In this document: positions 1-11,445 of the stretch, in pieces
How positions within the stretch are numbered: the first letter of the stretch is position 1
How the letters are laid out: each line of letters begins with the position of its first letter
Assembly: GCA_905250075.1 (NCBI GenBank)
Contig: CAJNOP010000039.1
Span: 553,774-617,773 of the forward strand
Reading direction: 5' to 3'
Length of the DNA: 64,000 nt
Source: Rotaria sp. Silwood1
Lineage: Eukaryota > Rotifera > Eurotatoria > Philodinida > Philodinidae
Notes under the pieces: model-generated
What the model was told of the DNA's origin: nothing
Databases searched by the model: none
Seen by the model: only the letters and a program-made list of their open reading frames with translations
Position numbers and translations under genes: made by a program

Positions 1-60
1 TTCATTTTCATTTTCATTTTCATCTTCATTTTCATTTTCATTTTCATTTTCGTGGTCATT
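1..60. repeat. GAAAAT (TTCATT/ATTTTC) hexamer microsatellite inside coding sequence
   Basis: The first 60 bases are a near-perfect run of ATTTTC-type hexamers. They encode an acidic Glu-Asn repeat in the minus-strand gene, with a few Glu-Asp variants. Because the repeat is in frame and a multiple of three, length changes would not shift the frame. Confidence 0.9.
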
Positions 61-1095
61 GTCATCTTCACTTTCATCTTCGCTTGAGTCTGAATCTGAC
101 TTTGAGGCACTTGCTTTTCCATTGAATGTCTGACGCATTCTTTTTTCTCTTTCATTGATAGTTTCTATTAAACCATCGTTCATTTGTAGCAGCAGACCTC
201 GTACATCATAAACATCGTCTTTGTTGGATACTAACTTGCTCAATATAGTCAGAATGTCTTTCAATGATGCTTTTGCAATTGAGATACTTAACAAAATTTT
301 AACAGCATGCTTGGCCACAATTGGATCTTCTGATAAATACAATTCATGCATATAATTTGTCAATGGTTTCAACGATTTGCACAATAGATTATTTGTAGCT
401 CGTGATAATACGGATGACGATAAACATTTCATTGGAATTTGTTCACACAATTCATTTGCTTGTGTCAAAATTTGATCAACAATTCTAGAATCATTCTTTT
501 CAGCAGATCTGATCAGAATTAACAATATTGATATTAACGTTTGTAAACCAAAGAATGACAATTTTTGAAATTGAAATTCAGTCTTTTGTTTCTCACCAGT
601 TATGGTGGCGAAGACACCCTGTTTGTTCTTCTCAGCACATGAAGCAGTATATGGTTCCGCAAAAACAGATCTATCGACATTTTTATCTATTTCCAGTTTT
701 TCTTTTAAAGCTTCTTGTAATTTTTGTTGAGTTTTCGGAATATCTTGAATATCTTTCATAGCTCTTTGATAATGATTAGTAACGAACTCAAGAATGTCTT
801 TCATAAGTATTCTATCAATTTCAGAGTTGATTGTTGTCTGTTCGGTTGTATTTATTAACAAGGATAGATTATTTTGAATTTGTTTTATTAATTTGTTTTC
901 AGAGTTCAACACTTGATGACCATTATCTGATAGAATTGGGTTTGTTCTTGTATCCGTAACATTTTTAATTGTTACAAATAAATTGATATCTTCTTTACCA
1001 TTGCTCGACACGATTGTATCAGAATTGAGCCGCACATCATCTGCTTTAGTTGATTCAATAATTTTCAAATTAATTTTCGACAACTGTGGACCCAT
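1..1095 (-). CDS. N-terminal 365 codons of an unknown large protein (open at window edge)
   Basis: An uninterrupted minus-strand frame starts at the ATG whose complement is at 1093-1095 and stays open for 365 codons to base 1, so the gene continues beyond the window. I do not recognise the family. The first 80 or so residues are polar. A helical Gln/Lys-rich stretch follows, then about 130 residues of Leu/Ile-rich helices typical of armadillo/HEAT-like solenoids. Next come a short basic segment (around EREKRMRQ) and a Ser/Asp/Glu-rich linker. It ends in a (Glu-Asn)n run encoded by a GAAAAT hexamer microsatellite at 1-60. There is no signal peptide or obvious membrane segment, so a cytosolic or nuclear protein is likely. 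No intron is needed in this part. That it is coding is well supported by its length; the function is unknown. Confidence 0.8.
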   Translation of the reverse strand, partial: MGPQLSKINLKIIESTKADDVRLNSDTIVSSNGKEDINLFVTIKNVTDTRTNPILSDNGHQVLNSENKLIKQIQNNLSLLINTTEQTTINSEIDRILMKDILEFVTNHYQRAMKDIQDIPKTQQKLQEALKEKLEIDKNVDRSVFAEPYTASCAEKNKQGVFATITGEKQKTEFQFQKLSFFGLQTLISILLILIRSAEKNDSRIVDQILTQANELCEQIPMKCLSSSVLSRATNNLLCKSLKPLTNYMHELYLSEDPIVAKHAVKILLSISIAKASLKDILTILSKLVSNKDDVYDVRGLLLQMNDGLIETINEREKRMRQTFNGKASASKSDSDSSEDESEDDNDHENENENENEDENENENE

Positions 1096-3022
1096 GTTTT
1101 CTGCTTACTGAATGATAGAAGTGATTTAGATATTTAAATTAGAATGAGCTTTACATGACTCATTATGTCATTGTTTGCAGAAAATCTGAAACACACGAAA
1201 ATGATTACTTTATCTTTTTAGAGGTGTATGTCCATTATGAGTATATAGGTGATAGTGAGTACAGTGATCAAAAGTCTTTTCTGCTTTCATAACCCTACCC
1301 TCTTCATAAAGAAGAATAAAATGATAAAAATAAGGAAAGAGCTTTGAAAGGTCTTTGTAAAATATTGGTAAATAAGGCGATTTTTGTTCCAGATCGTTAA
1401 AGATTCACACTTATATTTTTCTGTGGATATCATCTAAACCACAATAACTCAATGCATTATTTTTTTTCACCATAACGTTATTTAAAATAGAACTTTGAAT
1501 GGGTTAAAACTTTAAAGAAAAACAAAAGATTGTTGCTTTTTAGAAAACTTTAATTGTCAATGCACTTAAAAAGAAATAATTAATATATCAAAAAACATTT
1601 TTTTATTGATAATTTAGAAAATTTTCTAAAACAAAGTATTTCATTAGTCTTTTAATCTCATATTCTGTACTTTCCTTAACGAATTCTATGAATATTCACG
1701 CCTGTAGACATTCTGGAGTAAGAAGTTCATTCTTTCTAATACCGGTAGAGTAAGTTGTCAAATCGTTACTTCCAGTAAGTTTATGTCAAAGAGATCAAGC
1801 ATGCAGCATCTGTCATTCCTTTCGACAAAATACAAGAAAATAAAATTTTAGCATATTCATTTTTCATTCATCTAAGCTCGTCGTTTTTTTAGCATAACTT
1901 TTGGTTAGATCAAACCAAGCCTAGAATCTCTTTTCATCGTTTCTTACGATATTTCTATTCACAAATATTTCTAGCCAAATTGTGCTTTTCAGCGGAACTC
2001 TAATATAATCAATTGTAGATCTCACAGAAACTGTTGACCCACGTTATCCAACCGAATAATCATACATACGTTTTTTTTATAACAGAAATAGGAAACAATT
2101 ACAAAATGCTCTTCATATTTTTGATAAAATCCTACTACTTTTTTGCTTTTATTACTATTCTTTGCTTACTAACGGCCGTTGCTGAATAAATGACGGTCTT
2201 AATATTAAACTGTATATTTCTATTAATTGAAGCATACTTCATAGCTGTTTCACACGATGTTGATGTGAGTAAAGACAAACTTCGTACTTCCACCTGCAAC
2301 CTATATGAAACGATATTACTAATGAGAAATAGAAATGGCACCAATGTCAAAAACAATATATATTGTATCTCAATTTAGAAATACATGAATAATTCCAATG
2401 CGCTGTATATACATTAATACAACAACTGTTTCTGGCTTTATAACAAAATTGCGTTATTTAATGGAGAGTGAGTAATTGATAATATTAAAATTACTAAAAA
2501 CACATTCATGTATCAATAAATGATTATCTTGTGACCGAAAAAATCACATGTTTAACGCTGAAATACAAATATTTTACAGATGTTCGAACATTATCTCGTT
2601 GTTCAATCAGAATAAATCAAGTCTTTTTGCACCTACCGAATCTCAATATCAAGTATCCATGACTACATATAAAAAAATATTGGAGACTTTTGGAGAACAA
2701 TAATTTTTTTTCAGTCTTCATAGCTTCTCTAATCCAAAAGAAATATTTATGACTACTAAAGCGATGTAGTATGTAGGGCAAACTCGGCTGTATCTGTATG
2801 TATGGCAACCGTATCCATTTGTCAACTGTATACATAGAAAATCAAGGAGAGAACAAACAAATTAGTCTTTATTATACATTGTAGGCACTTTGATCACTGT
2901 TTTCATACTAAATAGTGATAGATACAATATGTGTTGTTGAAAGTATAGAATCATACACTTCTTCAAATGCTTTCCCATTTTTGTTGATAGAAATCTGTTA
3001 GGAAAATTTCGATGGAATTAAA
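1096..3022. other. Intergenic, no convincing gene
   Basis: This is AT-rich sequence with many homopolymers. Short open frames of 60-75 codons occur on both strands (for example around 2135-2380 and 2617-2835), but they lack conserved motifs, overlap each other antisense, and have no supporting splice structure. I see nothing supportable. Confidence 0.6.
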
Positions 3023-3462
3023 ATGTACAATACAAGACAGTCGCTATTGCTAGTCAGAGGGAGATTGTTTTATTTTATATATTTTTCTTCATCATCATTT
3101 CACTTAATCCTTCAGAAATATAGTAAGGAAATATTTGATACAGTAGAACGAGACATGATTGATATACGATCACTGACCATATGTCGTCAACGTCTGTCAC
3201 AATCTACAGGGAGGATGGAATGTGAGTTTGTATCCTATATACTTCAATACTCCTTTTAGATCATGTTTAGGAAAAGTCTATGCTAATATTTGGCAGACTA
3301 TAACCTACTGGAAAATGTGCAATAGGCACTTTCTGCAGAGAATCGGAGCAGTTTTCATGTGAAAAAAATCAACCTATTGAAACAACAAAAAAAATATGCA
3401 GATGTCTCTGCAGAACTAACAACAATGCCATCAGTTTCTTATCATACGGGCACTACAATTAA
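3023..3462 (+). CDS. Small Cys-rich, possibly secreted protein (two exons)
   Basis: Exon 1 is 3023-3221 and exon 2 is 3326-3462, joined across a 104-bp GT-AG intron (GT at 3222, AG ending 3325). The join restores a Cys codon and gives a 111-residue product with an exact codon count. The N-terminus has a hydrophobic stretch (around residues 14-30, rich in Phe/Ile/Leu/Ser) that could be a signal sequence. After residue 50 there are seven Cys residues, including a C-x-x-C at the exon junction and a C-x-C-x-x-x-C-like cluster near the end. An acceptor-like site at about 3114 leaves open a shorter first exon with a different upstream start. No family is recognised. The frame agreement at the junction is the main support. 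Confidence 0.45.
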
Positions 3463-5130
3463 TATAGGGATATAGAGAGAGAGGTGGTTAGAGGAGAGCA
3501 GCGAAGGAGTGAATTCCTCTTTTCTTTGAATAGTTCGAATAACTTTTTCATAAAATTCTAGTGAGAGAAAAGGCATTTAGTACTAAATTTTGAAAATTTG
3601 AGTGACTCAAATCTTGCTCGTCATTTTCCTCCGCCTATATATAATAATAGTCTTAGAAAAAAACCATAGCTCTAGATGCTCTCTGGTTCTCTATCTTAAA
3701 AGACTCATAATGTCCATATGCAACTTCTCTGTGAATTAACAAAATTTTTCAGACTTGACAATCAGGCTTTTCCAGACTTCAGTAACAATCATCTGTCTAA
3801 AAGGACATATTGTTTTCTTCAAATAAATATGATCTTTCATTTTTGCTATTAGCTCATTCTATGAGAAGTCGTAAGCCGAAATCGTCATGATGTCATAGTA
3901 GTGCCGTCCTTCTTTCAGCGAAAAAACGAACATATTCGAAAAGGTAATGCTTTCCTTGATTTCTCTTTGAACTATTCATCAAACCTATGTTGATCTTCAT
4001 CCGTCGAGACCATGGCAATGTCTGTGTCTTGTAGTTGGATCTAAAATTTTGTTGAAGAGTTCAATTAATATCGGTTAGCAATAGTGACGTGATGAACGCT
4101 AGAGAATCCTATAAGAATTGACATTATTTATTGCAAAGCAAGACAAATGTACTGACGACATGTAGAACTAGAATGTTTTTTTCATCGATTTGTTTGCCCG
4201 AGATTTCATTCAGCTGCCAAATTGAGACACGCGCTCATCAAGCAGATTCCTGAAGGTTCATGCCACCGTTCCTATCACAAAATGATGTTAATTAGGTTTG
4301 ATAGCCACGTTGCACAGCGAGTGTCATGTGTTCTTCTATCATGATGAAGTATATGAGTAAATCGATTTGACTACTTATGCACCATCGCATTCAACAACTC
4401 CCTTCTTTTATCGGCTTTCTGATTACCACATGAATATTCCTTTCTTCTCCTTTAAACGAATAAATTTTTCGAGTCAACATCAATAAACACATCTAGAAAA
4501 TCCAATGTTTATCTTAAATAAAATATTGTCTTTTTGATTGATGAATAATTAAAATCTGTCACCTAACTGTTAGTACTTAGATTAGTTCTCAAACAGATCA
4601 CTTTCTTCTCGCAAGAAAACTGAAGCTCCTCATATTCATTTATCGGTCTAAGTAATTTTAAAAGTATCGATCTTCGATTGTAGATGAATGTACAAGTTAG
4701 AAGCACACGTTTTGAGAGAGAAGAGGAAAGAGTGCATACTCTCATTTGAATTTTGTAGTTATTTTTGCTTACTTGTAATAAACTAATGCCTGCTCTTGTC
4801 TAAAAAGTCTCAGGATAGATGGATGCTGTGACTGTACGAAGCTATTACACCGATCATGCGTGCTGGGGATCTCGATATAAATAAGCGTGGTAGAAAGACC
4901 TACAAGTAATGAGAAAGTTTGAAAAAATGTTTCTTCATAAAAAAATTGACAAAACTGCTTTCACTACACATTCTGCATCTTAAAACATGGCATCGTCTAA
5001 GTTAATGCATGTTTGTTTAGAAATTCTATTCTTTTATGGGCACCATTACTTACGCATATGTTTTCTTTTTGTTCTTTTTCGCGAGAAGTCGATGTCCTTG
5101 GATAGAATAGATTAAAATCGTTTCTTTCAT
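3463..5130. other. Intergenic, no convincing gene
   Basis: AT-rich sequence with short antisense open frames (for example 4563-4745 minus). No domain, no RNA gene and no clear repeat was recognised. Confidence 0.55.
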
Positions 5131-5141
5131 TGACGAAGCAA

Positions 5142-5489
5142 ATGTTCGATAAGAAACTGAAGGAAGCAGTAGTTTTGTTACTCTCCGTATTTTTTTTTCA
5201 ACTTGAGAGAAAAACATACGATGCCCTTACTTACAAAGAGTGGCGCGCTGAATCATCCTATATTTGCAACCACGGTAAGATATTTTCGATGTTTTTACAA
5301 AAACTGATTTATTATAATATTCCTGACGTGCGTACCGAGAAGGTATGGGTGCATGTGTGAATGGTCTTTTCATCACGACATTTATGTCTACCCAACATGC
5401 ACACCCACGTTGACTTAACGGTATGTGAACAAATCAGTATTTTTATTGAAGGATGGATACGTTCTATACAAACATATTATAGATTTTTA
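5142..5489 (+). CDS. Possible small two-exon protein with hydrophobic N-terminus
   Basis: An ATG at 5142 opens a frame that reads a basic start, a hydrophobic run (VVLLLSVFFF) and then a polar segment up to a good donor (GTAAGA) at about 5276. Joining to an acceptor at about 5432 (ending AATCAG) would add some 18 codons before a TAG, giving about 61 residues. The proposed intron would contain the GT/CA hairpin at 5345-5410. No family is recognised; this is a tentative splice model. Confidence 0.22.
5345..5410. repeat. G-arm/C-arm telomere-like hairpin element
   Basis: A G-rich arm (GGGTGCATGTGTG near 5347) is followed by a C-rich arm (CATGCACACCC near 5397). The arms are nearly reverse complementary and separated by about 35 bases. 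It is one member of the dispersed family described in the findings. Confidence 0.55.
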
Positions 5490-5631
5490 GTACTTACTTC
5501 ATCTTTCAAATCATTTCCATTCGCCACTTACGAACAACATACGTCAAGTAGCTCGTCACGTTGAATCTCAAAAAAAAGGTCAAAACAAGTCATAATTATT
5601 TCCTATTCTTTAAAACTCAAAAGCGTTTTAT

Positions 5632-6261
5632 TGATGAAGAGGGTACCTGAACTGTTTAAGAGCTTTTGAATTCATCTTTTGGCTCTAAGTAGGTTTCATT
5701 GAGAATAAAAGAAAACCCTAAAACCGTTTGTGCCCATGCCTTAGTCGGTCAAAAGTGATAGCCGTGTTACTGAATATTCGGCCTACAGTATGGTATGAAC
5801 AGAAAAGTCAGATGAAGTTATTTCGATCTGAAATTTTTTCCATAAACTGCTGTGATGATTTCTAGCATGTACTTAAGTTGTCAACCAAATCGAATCTTTC
5901 CTTCTCAAGATATTGAATTTGCAACAAATGTTCTCTTATTAACAAACAAGACACAATGTAGGAGCTAACCTGAAAAGTCAATATCTCGAAAAGACAATAT
6001 TTGATTTGGTTGAAAATGCCAGTAGATACTAAAAATCATTAGAGTAGCTTATGAGCAAAATTTCAGATTGAAATAGCTTGATTTGACTCCGCTGTGGATA
6101 CCATACTCTAGGTCAAAAATTTATTAAAATGGCTGTAACCATTGACCGACAAGCCGTGGCCATACACGCTTTCAGGGTTTTCTTAGTCTCATCGAAATCT
6201 ACTTGTAGGCAAAAGAGGAAGTGAAAAGCTCTTACACAGTTGAGGTACCTTCGTCGTTTGA
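5632..6261. mobile_element. Near-loopless 630-bp inverted-repeat (fold-back/MITE-like) element
   Basis: The left half (from about 5632, with GGTACCTGAACTG then TTTAAGAGCTTTT) reappears as reverse complement in the right half, which ends near 6261. Corresponding blocks include AAGTAGGTTTCATTGAG against AAGTAGATTTCGATGAG, the AAGAAAACCCT block, and a matching ...TATGGTATnnACAG... block. The halves meet near 5945 with little loop. The arms differ at many positions, so the element is old. It has no coding capacity. The same consensus recurs at 35805-36330. Confidence 0.8.
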
Positions 6262-7878
6262 CGTAGCAATCGAGCTCCAGATGATAAATTGAACAAACAT
6301 TATACGTGCGCAAACAATGAAAACTATAATACACTTTACAGATGATTTGCCTATTTAAAATGCGTCGTAATCACAGTGCATTCATACCATACCTTGCCTA
6401 AAGTCAAGAGACGTCAAACATCACGTATCAACATATGTATATGATACGGCATGCAACAACAGAAAAAAATTATCTTATCATGCATTTCGCTGTTGTGTAA
6501 TCATAATGGTTTCTTTTGTCAATGACTTGGCCGCGCCATTTTCATTCAAGTTGCTAGGTTTCGACCACCTCAAAGACAATTTTTCAATATTCTCTATGCG
6601 ATCTAAAACATAGTTGTCTCTCTTTTTATTATGAGATAATAAATGACACTCGGTAAGGCTTTCGTTGATTAGGCAAAAAAGAGGAAGAAAAAAGTCGTAG
6701 CTAGTACAATATGCTACGAATTGGAAGTGTTCAAAAAATCTACTAGCACAAAGAAGCGTCTCACTTGTTCATAAGAGTGAGAAGGGTGGAATATCAAAAA
6801 AAAACAGAAAGCAAGATCAATCATGCATAGTCGTAAAGGTCCGCATATCCAGTAATAAAAACAGAAAACGTTGACGGTGCTCATTCACAGCAACCGTAAG
6901 CGAAGCTGTGTGATGTTTGAAGACTAATCTTAAAGATGATCATTGAGAAAAATACCGTACCAATATATTCACTGATTCTAAGAAAATATTACTATGAATT
7001 AATTCATACTACACTCACCCCGAACATTGTTTACCGTCACTTTTGTTGTTAGTATTTTACTTGTATTGAGTCTTAAGAAAGACAATGTCCGCATAAGGCT
7101 ATTTATCGAACTTTCTATGAATATAACAGAGTGTGTTACTACCGATGAGAGGCAAAACACATTGCTTTTTTAAAAAAATATACGAGAATAAATCATCGGA
7201 CGAGTAGAAAAACATCAATAACTTCATTACAAGACTAGAACAGACTTCTATTCCAACAACATATGTTGTCTATTATTTCGATTCTTTCAACTTTCAAAAC
7301 TTAACTATACTTTACCAGAACATAACAACGATCTCTACAACTTCTTAAACTTAGATCAATTTCAATTAAAGTTGGACATAACTCAATATAAATATATAAG
7401 ACCATTTATTTATTCTTATCTTTTTCGATTTTTAATTTTCAAGTCTGTTAATAACTGTGTCAAATTTTGCCTGGCACATATATGTGAGTTGCACAAGAGT
7501 AGAATCGTCCACATGTATAAAACAGATCTAATGTTTTACTTATTATTAACACAAGAAACAAAAAACAGTAAAACAATGCTACAAGACAGAGAACGATGAT
7601 GTTCTAGAGATGAAATACATTTACTAGATCGATTTTGATAAGTTCAGATATATATCGAGGCGTTTTATGAACAATGATATGTCAAGAATAGATGGCATTG
7701 AACATGTTGCGATGACCATCAGCCCGATTCCTCAGCAAAAATACAATCGATTCTAGAACAAAAATTCTGAGCACAGATTTCGAAAGAGCATAAAATTTGG
7801 ATTCATACTCAATGTTATTCTAAAACTAGTTTTATTCTTCATGAAGTATATATTTGATTTAGTTTCTTAATATTGAAA
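6262..7878. other. Intergenic, no convincing gene
   Basis: AT-rich, with a few 60-75-codon frames (for example 7372-7599 plus) that lack any recognisable motif. Nothing else supportable. Confidence 0.55.
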
Positions 7879-8308
7879 CTAATGAGCGAACTGAAACGCT
7901 TTGTCCAATGCACTCAGTGACATAGCTACCATTATACTGCCGAGACCACCTATCATCAAACAAGTCGCGTATTGATATTGATAAAGAAGAGCCTAAACGT
8001 TGACAATCCTGTCATTTATTTTAATTGTAACCAAATCTTACGTCTTGTGGTACACTGATCTTTTGCGACATTCTGTATTCTGTCAACTTACAGCCGATAA
8101 TATAAAACATGAGATGAAGAAAAAGCCATTCTAAAAGTTCGAATGTATTACTCCATTTTGATCTAGCATAACAAATCTGGATAAGTGCATTGTTTAACAA
8201 CAAACAAATAAATCAATTTTTAATTTTTGGTTGACGGATTTTTTGTTTGTTCTTCTGTTTTCTCTTTGGTGTTGTCACTTCTACAGTAAGAGCCGTGGTT
8301 GCTTTCAT
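7879..8308 (-). pseudogene. Truncated tandem paralogue of the adjacent multi-pass membrane gene
   Basis: Minus-strand segments match the intact gene at 9015-10098. The N-terminus (start near 8308) has a similar TxE-TPK-R basic segment. An exon-2-like block ends at a GAC|GTAAG donor near 8038 (ELLEWLFLH against ELELLGLIFLC). An exon-3-like block starts ALLYQYQY and corresponds to AFLYRYQW. However, the N-terminal segment runs into a TGA where the first membrane helix should be, so that helix looks deleted. The exon-3 frame ends early at a TAG (7879-7881), and nothing resembling exons 4-5 follows. A rearranged but expressed short form is possible; a decayed duplicate is more likely. Confidence 0.55.
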
Positions 8309-8472
8309 CGTGTTTCAAACAGTATGACGTATATAACAATGCTCGAATTGCTAAAGATCAAAAACAAATGAGCATGGACCAATAGATAGCAAGTAAATCA
8401 CTTCCCCTATCAAGAAAATTCAATGTACGACAGAATAAAAAAACATATACATATTGTCACTTACTGCGGAAG

Positions 8473-8490
8473 AGGTCACCGTAGAGGTCA
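8473..8490. promoter_or_regulatory. Direct AGGTCA half-sites, 6-bp spacer
   Basis: Two AGGTCA hexamers lie about 165 bp upstream of the start of the truncated membrane-gene copy. The equivalent region of the intact copy carries the same hexamers and the same following bases (TCCAGT). AGGTCA is the classic nuclear-receptor half-site; binding here is inference. Confidence 0.4.
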
Positions 8491-9014
8491 TCCAGTTGAG
8501 TTTCTTCTATTTTTTTCGTGTTATCTTTAGTCTATCTTGCTTATATTTCTGTCCTAGTAACATGTCTTCATAGGATTGAAAGTATTTGAATTCAATGATG
8601 AAACAACAGCAAGTAGCATGCAAGAATATTATTTTCATAGGAAAACAACTATGCATAAAACTCATAGAAGCGAAATATAGGGTAACTGTACATGACATCG
8701 TAGAAACCGATAATAGATATGTAATCTGTTAAAATAAGACATGTAAAAATAATTAAATTTCTCAATTCAAATGCTAACTAATCAATCAATTTAAAGCAAA
8801 ATCATTTCTTTTACATTTATCATAATTGAGTCAATTATTTTATTTGAACTACTAGCGCATCATTCACTCAAATCAAAAACACGATTCAAAAGCATGCAAA
8901 TAATGTATAAAGTATATGAAAAACTACAGTTAATTTATACACAAAAGACAAATGAATACAGAACTAAAAATTGTTAAAACAGAAATACATATGTTCTACT
9001 TCATATCAACGCAC

Positions 9015-10098
9015 TTATGGTAATCGACTTTGGTTAATTATGGAAAATATCGTTTCATCAGTTAGCTTCGGTACATTGTCAAAAAAAAGTCCAATTGAAC
9101 ATGCTATGAGAGTAAAAAGTCCACTTATTCGATACATAATGAATCGATCCTAAAAGATAATACAAGCATGACAAATAAAAACATTATTATGATAAATAAG
9201 TCAGTGAGTTGTCGAACATGCACATCGATATGTACTATAAGATCGATTGTTTTCTAAATGAACACATACTTTACTTATATTTGTCAAATTCACATTAGTC
9301 AACACGAGTCGACCTGATTCAATGGCAATTATCATCCATATGATCTCTGCTGTACTGATAATTAAAAAAGAGATGGTCGTTTTAGTTTGCCACCATGTGT
9401 ACGATCTTTTTCCTAAAATTTCAGAACAGAATTATTCATTTTTACTGATGACAAGAATAGAAGTTTTATGAGCGGTCATCATTAATATCTCTATAAACCA
9501 GAAAAAAATTAAACAATAAAATTATACTGACCAACGACATAATAATGTTTGATGCAAAGAAGAATAATTCTTTCGATTCTGACGAGAAACATACTAACAA
9601 TTATGCGTACTGACAAAGCTGCTACCATAATACCAATAAGACTAATCATAAAACAATATATCCATTGATATCGATAAAGAAAAGCCTAAACTGAAAACTT
9701 TTGTCATTTATTTTCAATATAATCAAAACTTACGTCTTTAGGAAGACTTCTGAGTTGTGTGAAGCCGTATCGAATCGTTTCACAACCAACGACATTTAAA
9801 ATGATGCAGAGAAAAATGAGTCCCAAAAGTTCAAGTTCAACATTGCATTCTGATCTTGTCTAAAATATTCACATAATAGATTCTTTCAAGAAGAAAGACA
9901 ACCTAGCAAAATAATGTAAATAGCATTTTTCAATGTTGTCATAGCTAGAAATACAATAAGACTAATAATTATAATGCTTACATTCATATAAACTTGTTTG
10001 TTAGTTTTTGTCTTTTGTTGGCAAGCAACATGCTTATAATTTCGTTTTATTTTTGGTGTTGACGTTTCAGTCATGTTTAGATTAGAAACAGTAGTCAT
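9015..10098 (-). CDS. Multi-pass membrane protein, five exons, unknown family
   Basis: Exons on the minus strand are 10098-9903, 9849-9734, 9685-9528, 9405-9294 and 9149-9015. Introns are 53, 48, 122 and 144 bp, all GT-AG, and every junction keeps frame, giving 238 residues. The N-terminal 38 residues are polar and basic. About five hydrophobic helices follow, roughly one per exon: VSIIIISLIVFLA in exon 1, LGLIFLCIILNVVG in exon 2, FMISLIGIMVAALS in exon 3, ISFLIISTAEIIWMII in exon 4 and ISGLFTLIACSIGLFF in exon 5. No signature of a named family is recognised; tetraspan-like architectures are the closest comparison. A damaged tandem copy lies immediately downstream at 7879-8308. The start is the first ATG, with AGGTCA repeats about 200 bp upstream. 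Confidence 0.75.
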
Positions 10099-10293
10099 TT
10101 AAGTTGTGTTGTAAGGAATGTGTAACAAGTTAGTCAGTCTCTGTACGTTTCTATGTTCGAGTCAAATATGGTCAAATAAATGAGCATTCATCGACAGATT
10201 GCGAACCAATCATTTTCTGTGATACACTCCAACCTCAAATATAGCGAATGTACAAAACAAAGCAATGTATTTTTCTTGACCTAACTTGACCAA

Positions 10294-10310
10294 AGGTCAT
10301 ATAGAGGTCA
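10294..10310. promoter_or_regulatory. Direct AGGTCA half-sites, DR5 spacing
   Basis: AGGTCA-TATAG-AGGTCA lies about 200 bp upstream of the ATG at 10098. Two TGACC-type inverted half-sites precede it (10278-10291). The arrangement is shared with the tandem copy at 8473-8490. It resembles a nuclear-receptor response element; function is inferred only. Confidence 0.45.
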
Positions 10311-10459
10311 TCCAGTGAATCTATCTTACTGTTTCTCTCACTGTTCTGTTCCATTTTACTCACTCGTGTATTATTGTAGCTTATTTTCAGCCTTTGTCTG
10401 TGCTTATAGTAATAAAGAAAGTTCCATCTACTGTCAAAAAGCCTTTCGTCATAGTTCAT

Positions 10460-11246
10460 AGATGTGGTTAATCTGAGCTCCTTATTAGAGTGAGATCTTC
10501 TCTAATTTTTTCTGAATAATTTCAATGTCTTGTCAACATAGTGATACTCCACATTGTTTGTTCTAGGGTTTGAGTAATAAATTTCTGCTGTATGACTCTC
10601 AAAATAACTTTTCATTGCCCACATCTTCATTTTCTATTACTGGCGCTAATCAACCTAAATACTTTCTAGAATCTTTTTGTCTATATTGGAAAAATGATGA
10701 ACAAAAGCAGAAGTCAGATTATAATTCAATGAATTTTCGGATTTTATGGTGAAATTTGATCGCCATCAACTAATCAAACTCGTTAAAAGGAAGATGGTCA
10801 TCGCCGACATATATTTGCTGTAGCAATCAGATAACGACTAATTGATTCATCATTGAATTTCATTTTGTTTTTGATAAAACAAATAGTTCATGAAGTTTAA
10901 TATCAAATATCTTTGAAACAAGGAAACTTTGATTTACACGATTTACTGCAAGCGGATTTATTATTCGTTAGTTATTTTTCAATTTTAATTGTGTGTTTTT
11001 TTACAAAAAAATATATTCCAATTAGTTGTGTTTTTTGTATGAGAATTAACCGTTCGTTGATTATTTGGAGGCAAAGAAATAAGAGTTGTATTTATTAATT
11101 TTCTCATACCCAGTTGCGCATTCCTATATATATACACTATCGACCAAAAGTAACACTACCAGATGAAAACTACTTGAAATCTCAACCAGGGGTGTTACTC
11201 TATATTTACTTTATGAAATAAAGATAAATACAATCTTTATATTTGA
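10460..11246. other. Intergenic, no convincing gene
   Basis: An open stretch around 10570-10752 (plus) has fair codon composition but no ATG start or domain and could be an exon remnant. Elsewhere AT-rich. A motif AAAAGTAACACnACC occurs at about 11143 and again as a direct repeat at about 11535, bracketing the C-rich tract; it may mark an element boundary. Confidence 0.4.
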
Positions 11247-11445
11247 AGGGTGTGGGTGTTAATCTAGAATATTATACGTTACACTCACAACGACTGAGAC
11301 AGACACCCACACTCACATCCCGCACCCACACACCCACACCCAAACCCAAACCCACCAACACCTACACTTCACCCACACCCACACCCCACCCATACTCACA
11401 CCCACCCACACCCCGCACTCACACACCCACACCCCACTTCAGAAT
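11247..11445. repeat. Interstitial telomere-like tract (CCCACA)n with short G-rich arm
   Basis: A short G-rich arm (GGTGTGGGTG at 11247-11258) is followed, after about 45 bases, by roughly 140 bases of CCCACA/CCCACAC/CCCAAA variants (about 11305-11440). The C-rich strand is the complement of TGTGGG, reported as the bdelloid telomeric repeat. A plus-strand open frame through it is low-complexity Pro/Thr/His and is not a gene. Confidence 0.8.

Noticed and set aside
528-761. 77-codon plus-strand frame
   Set aside because: It lies antisense within the long minus-strand coding region at 1-1095.
6113-6334. 73-codon minus-strand frame
   Set aside because: It is a translation of the right arm of the 630-bp palindrome.
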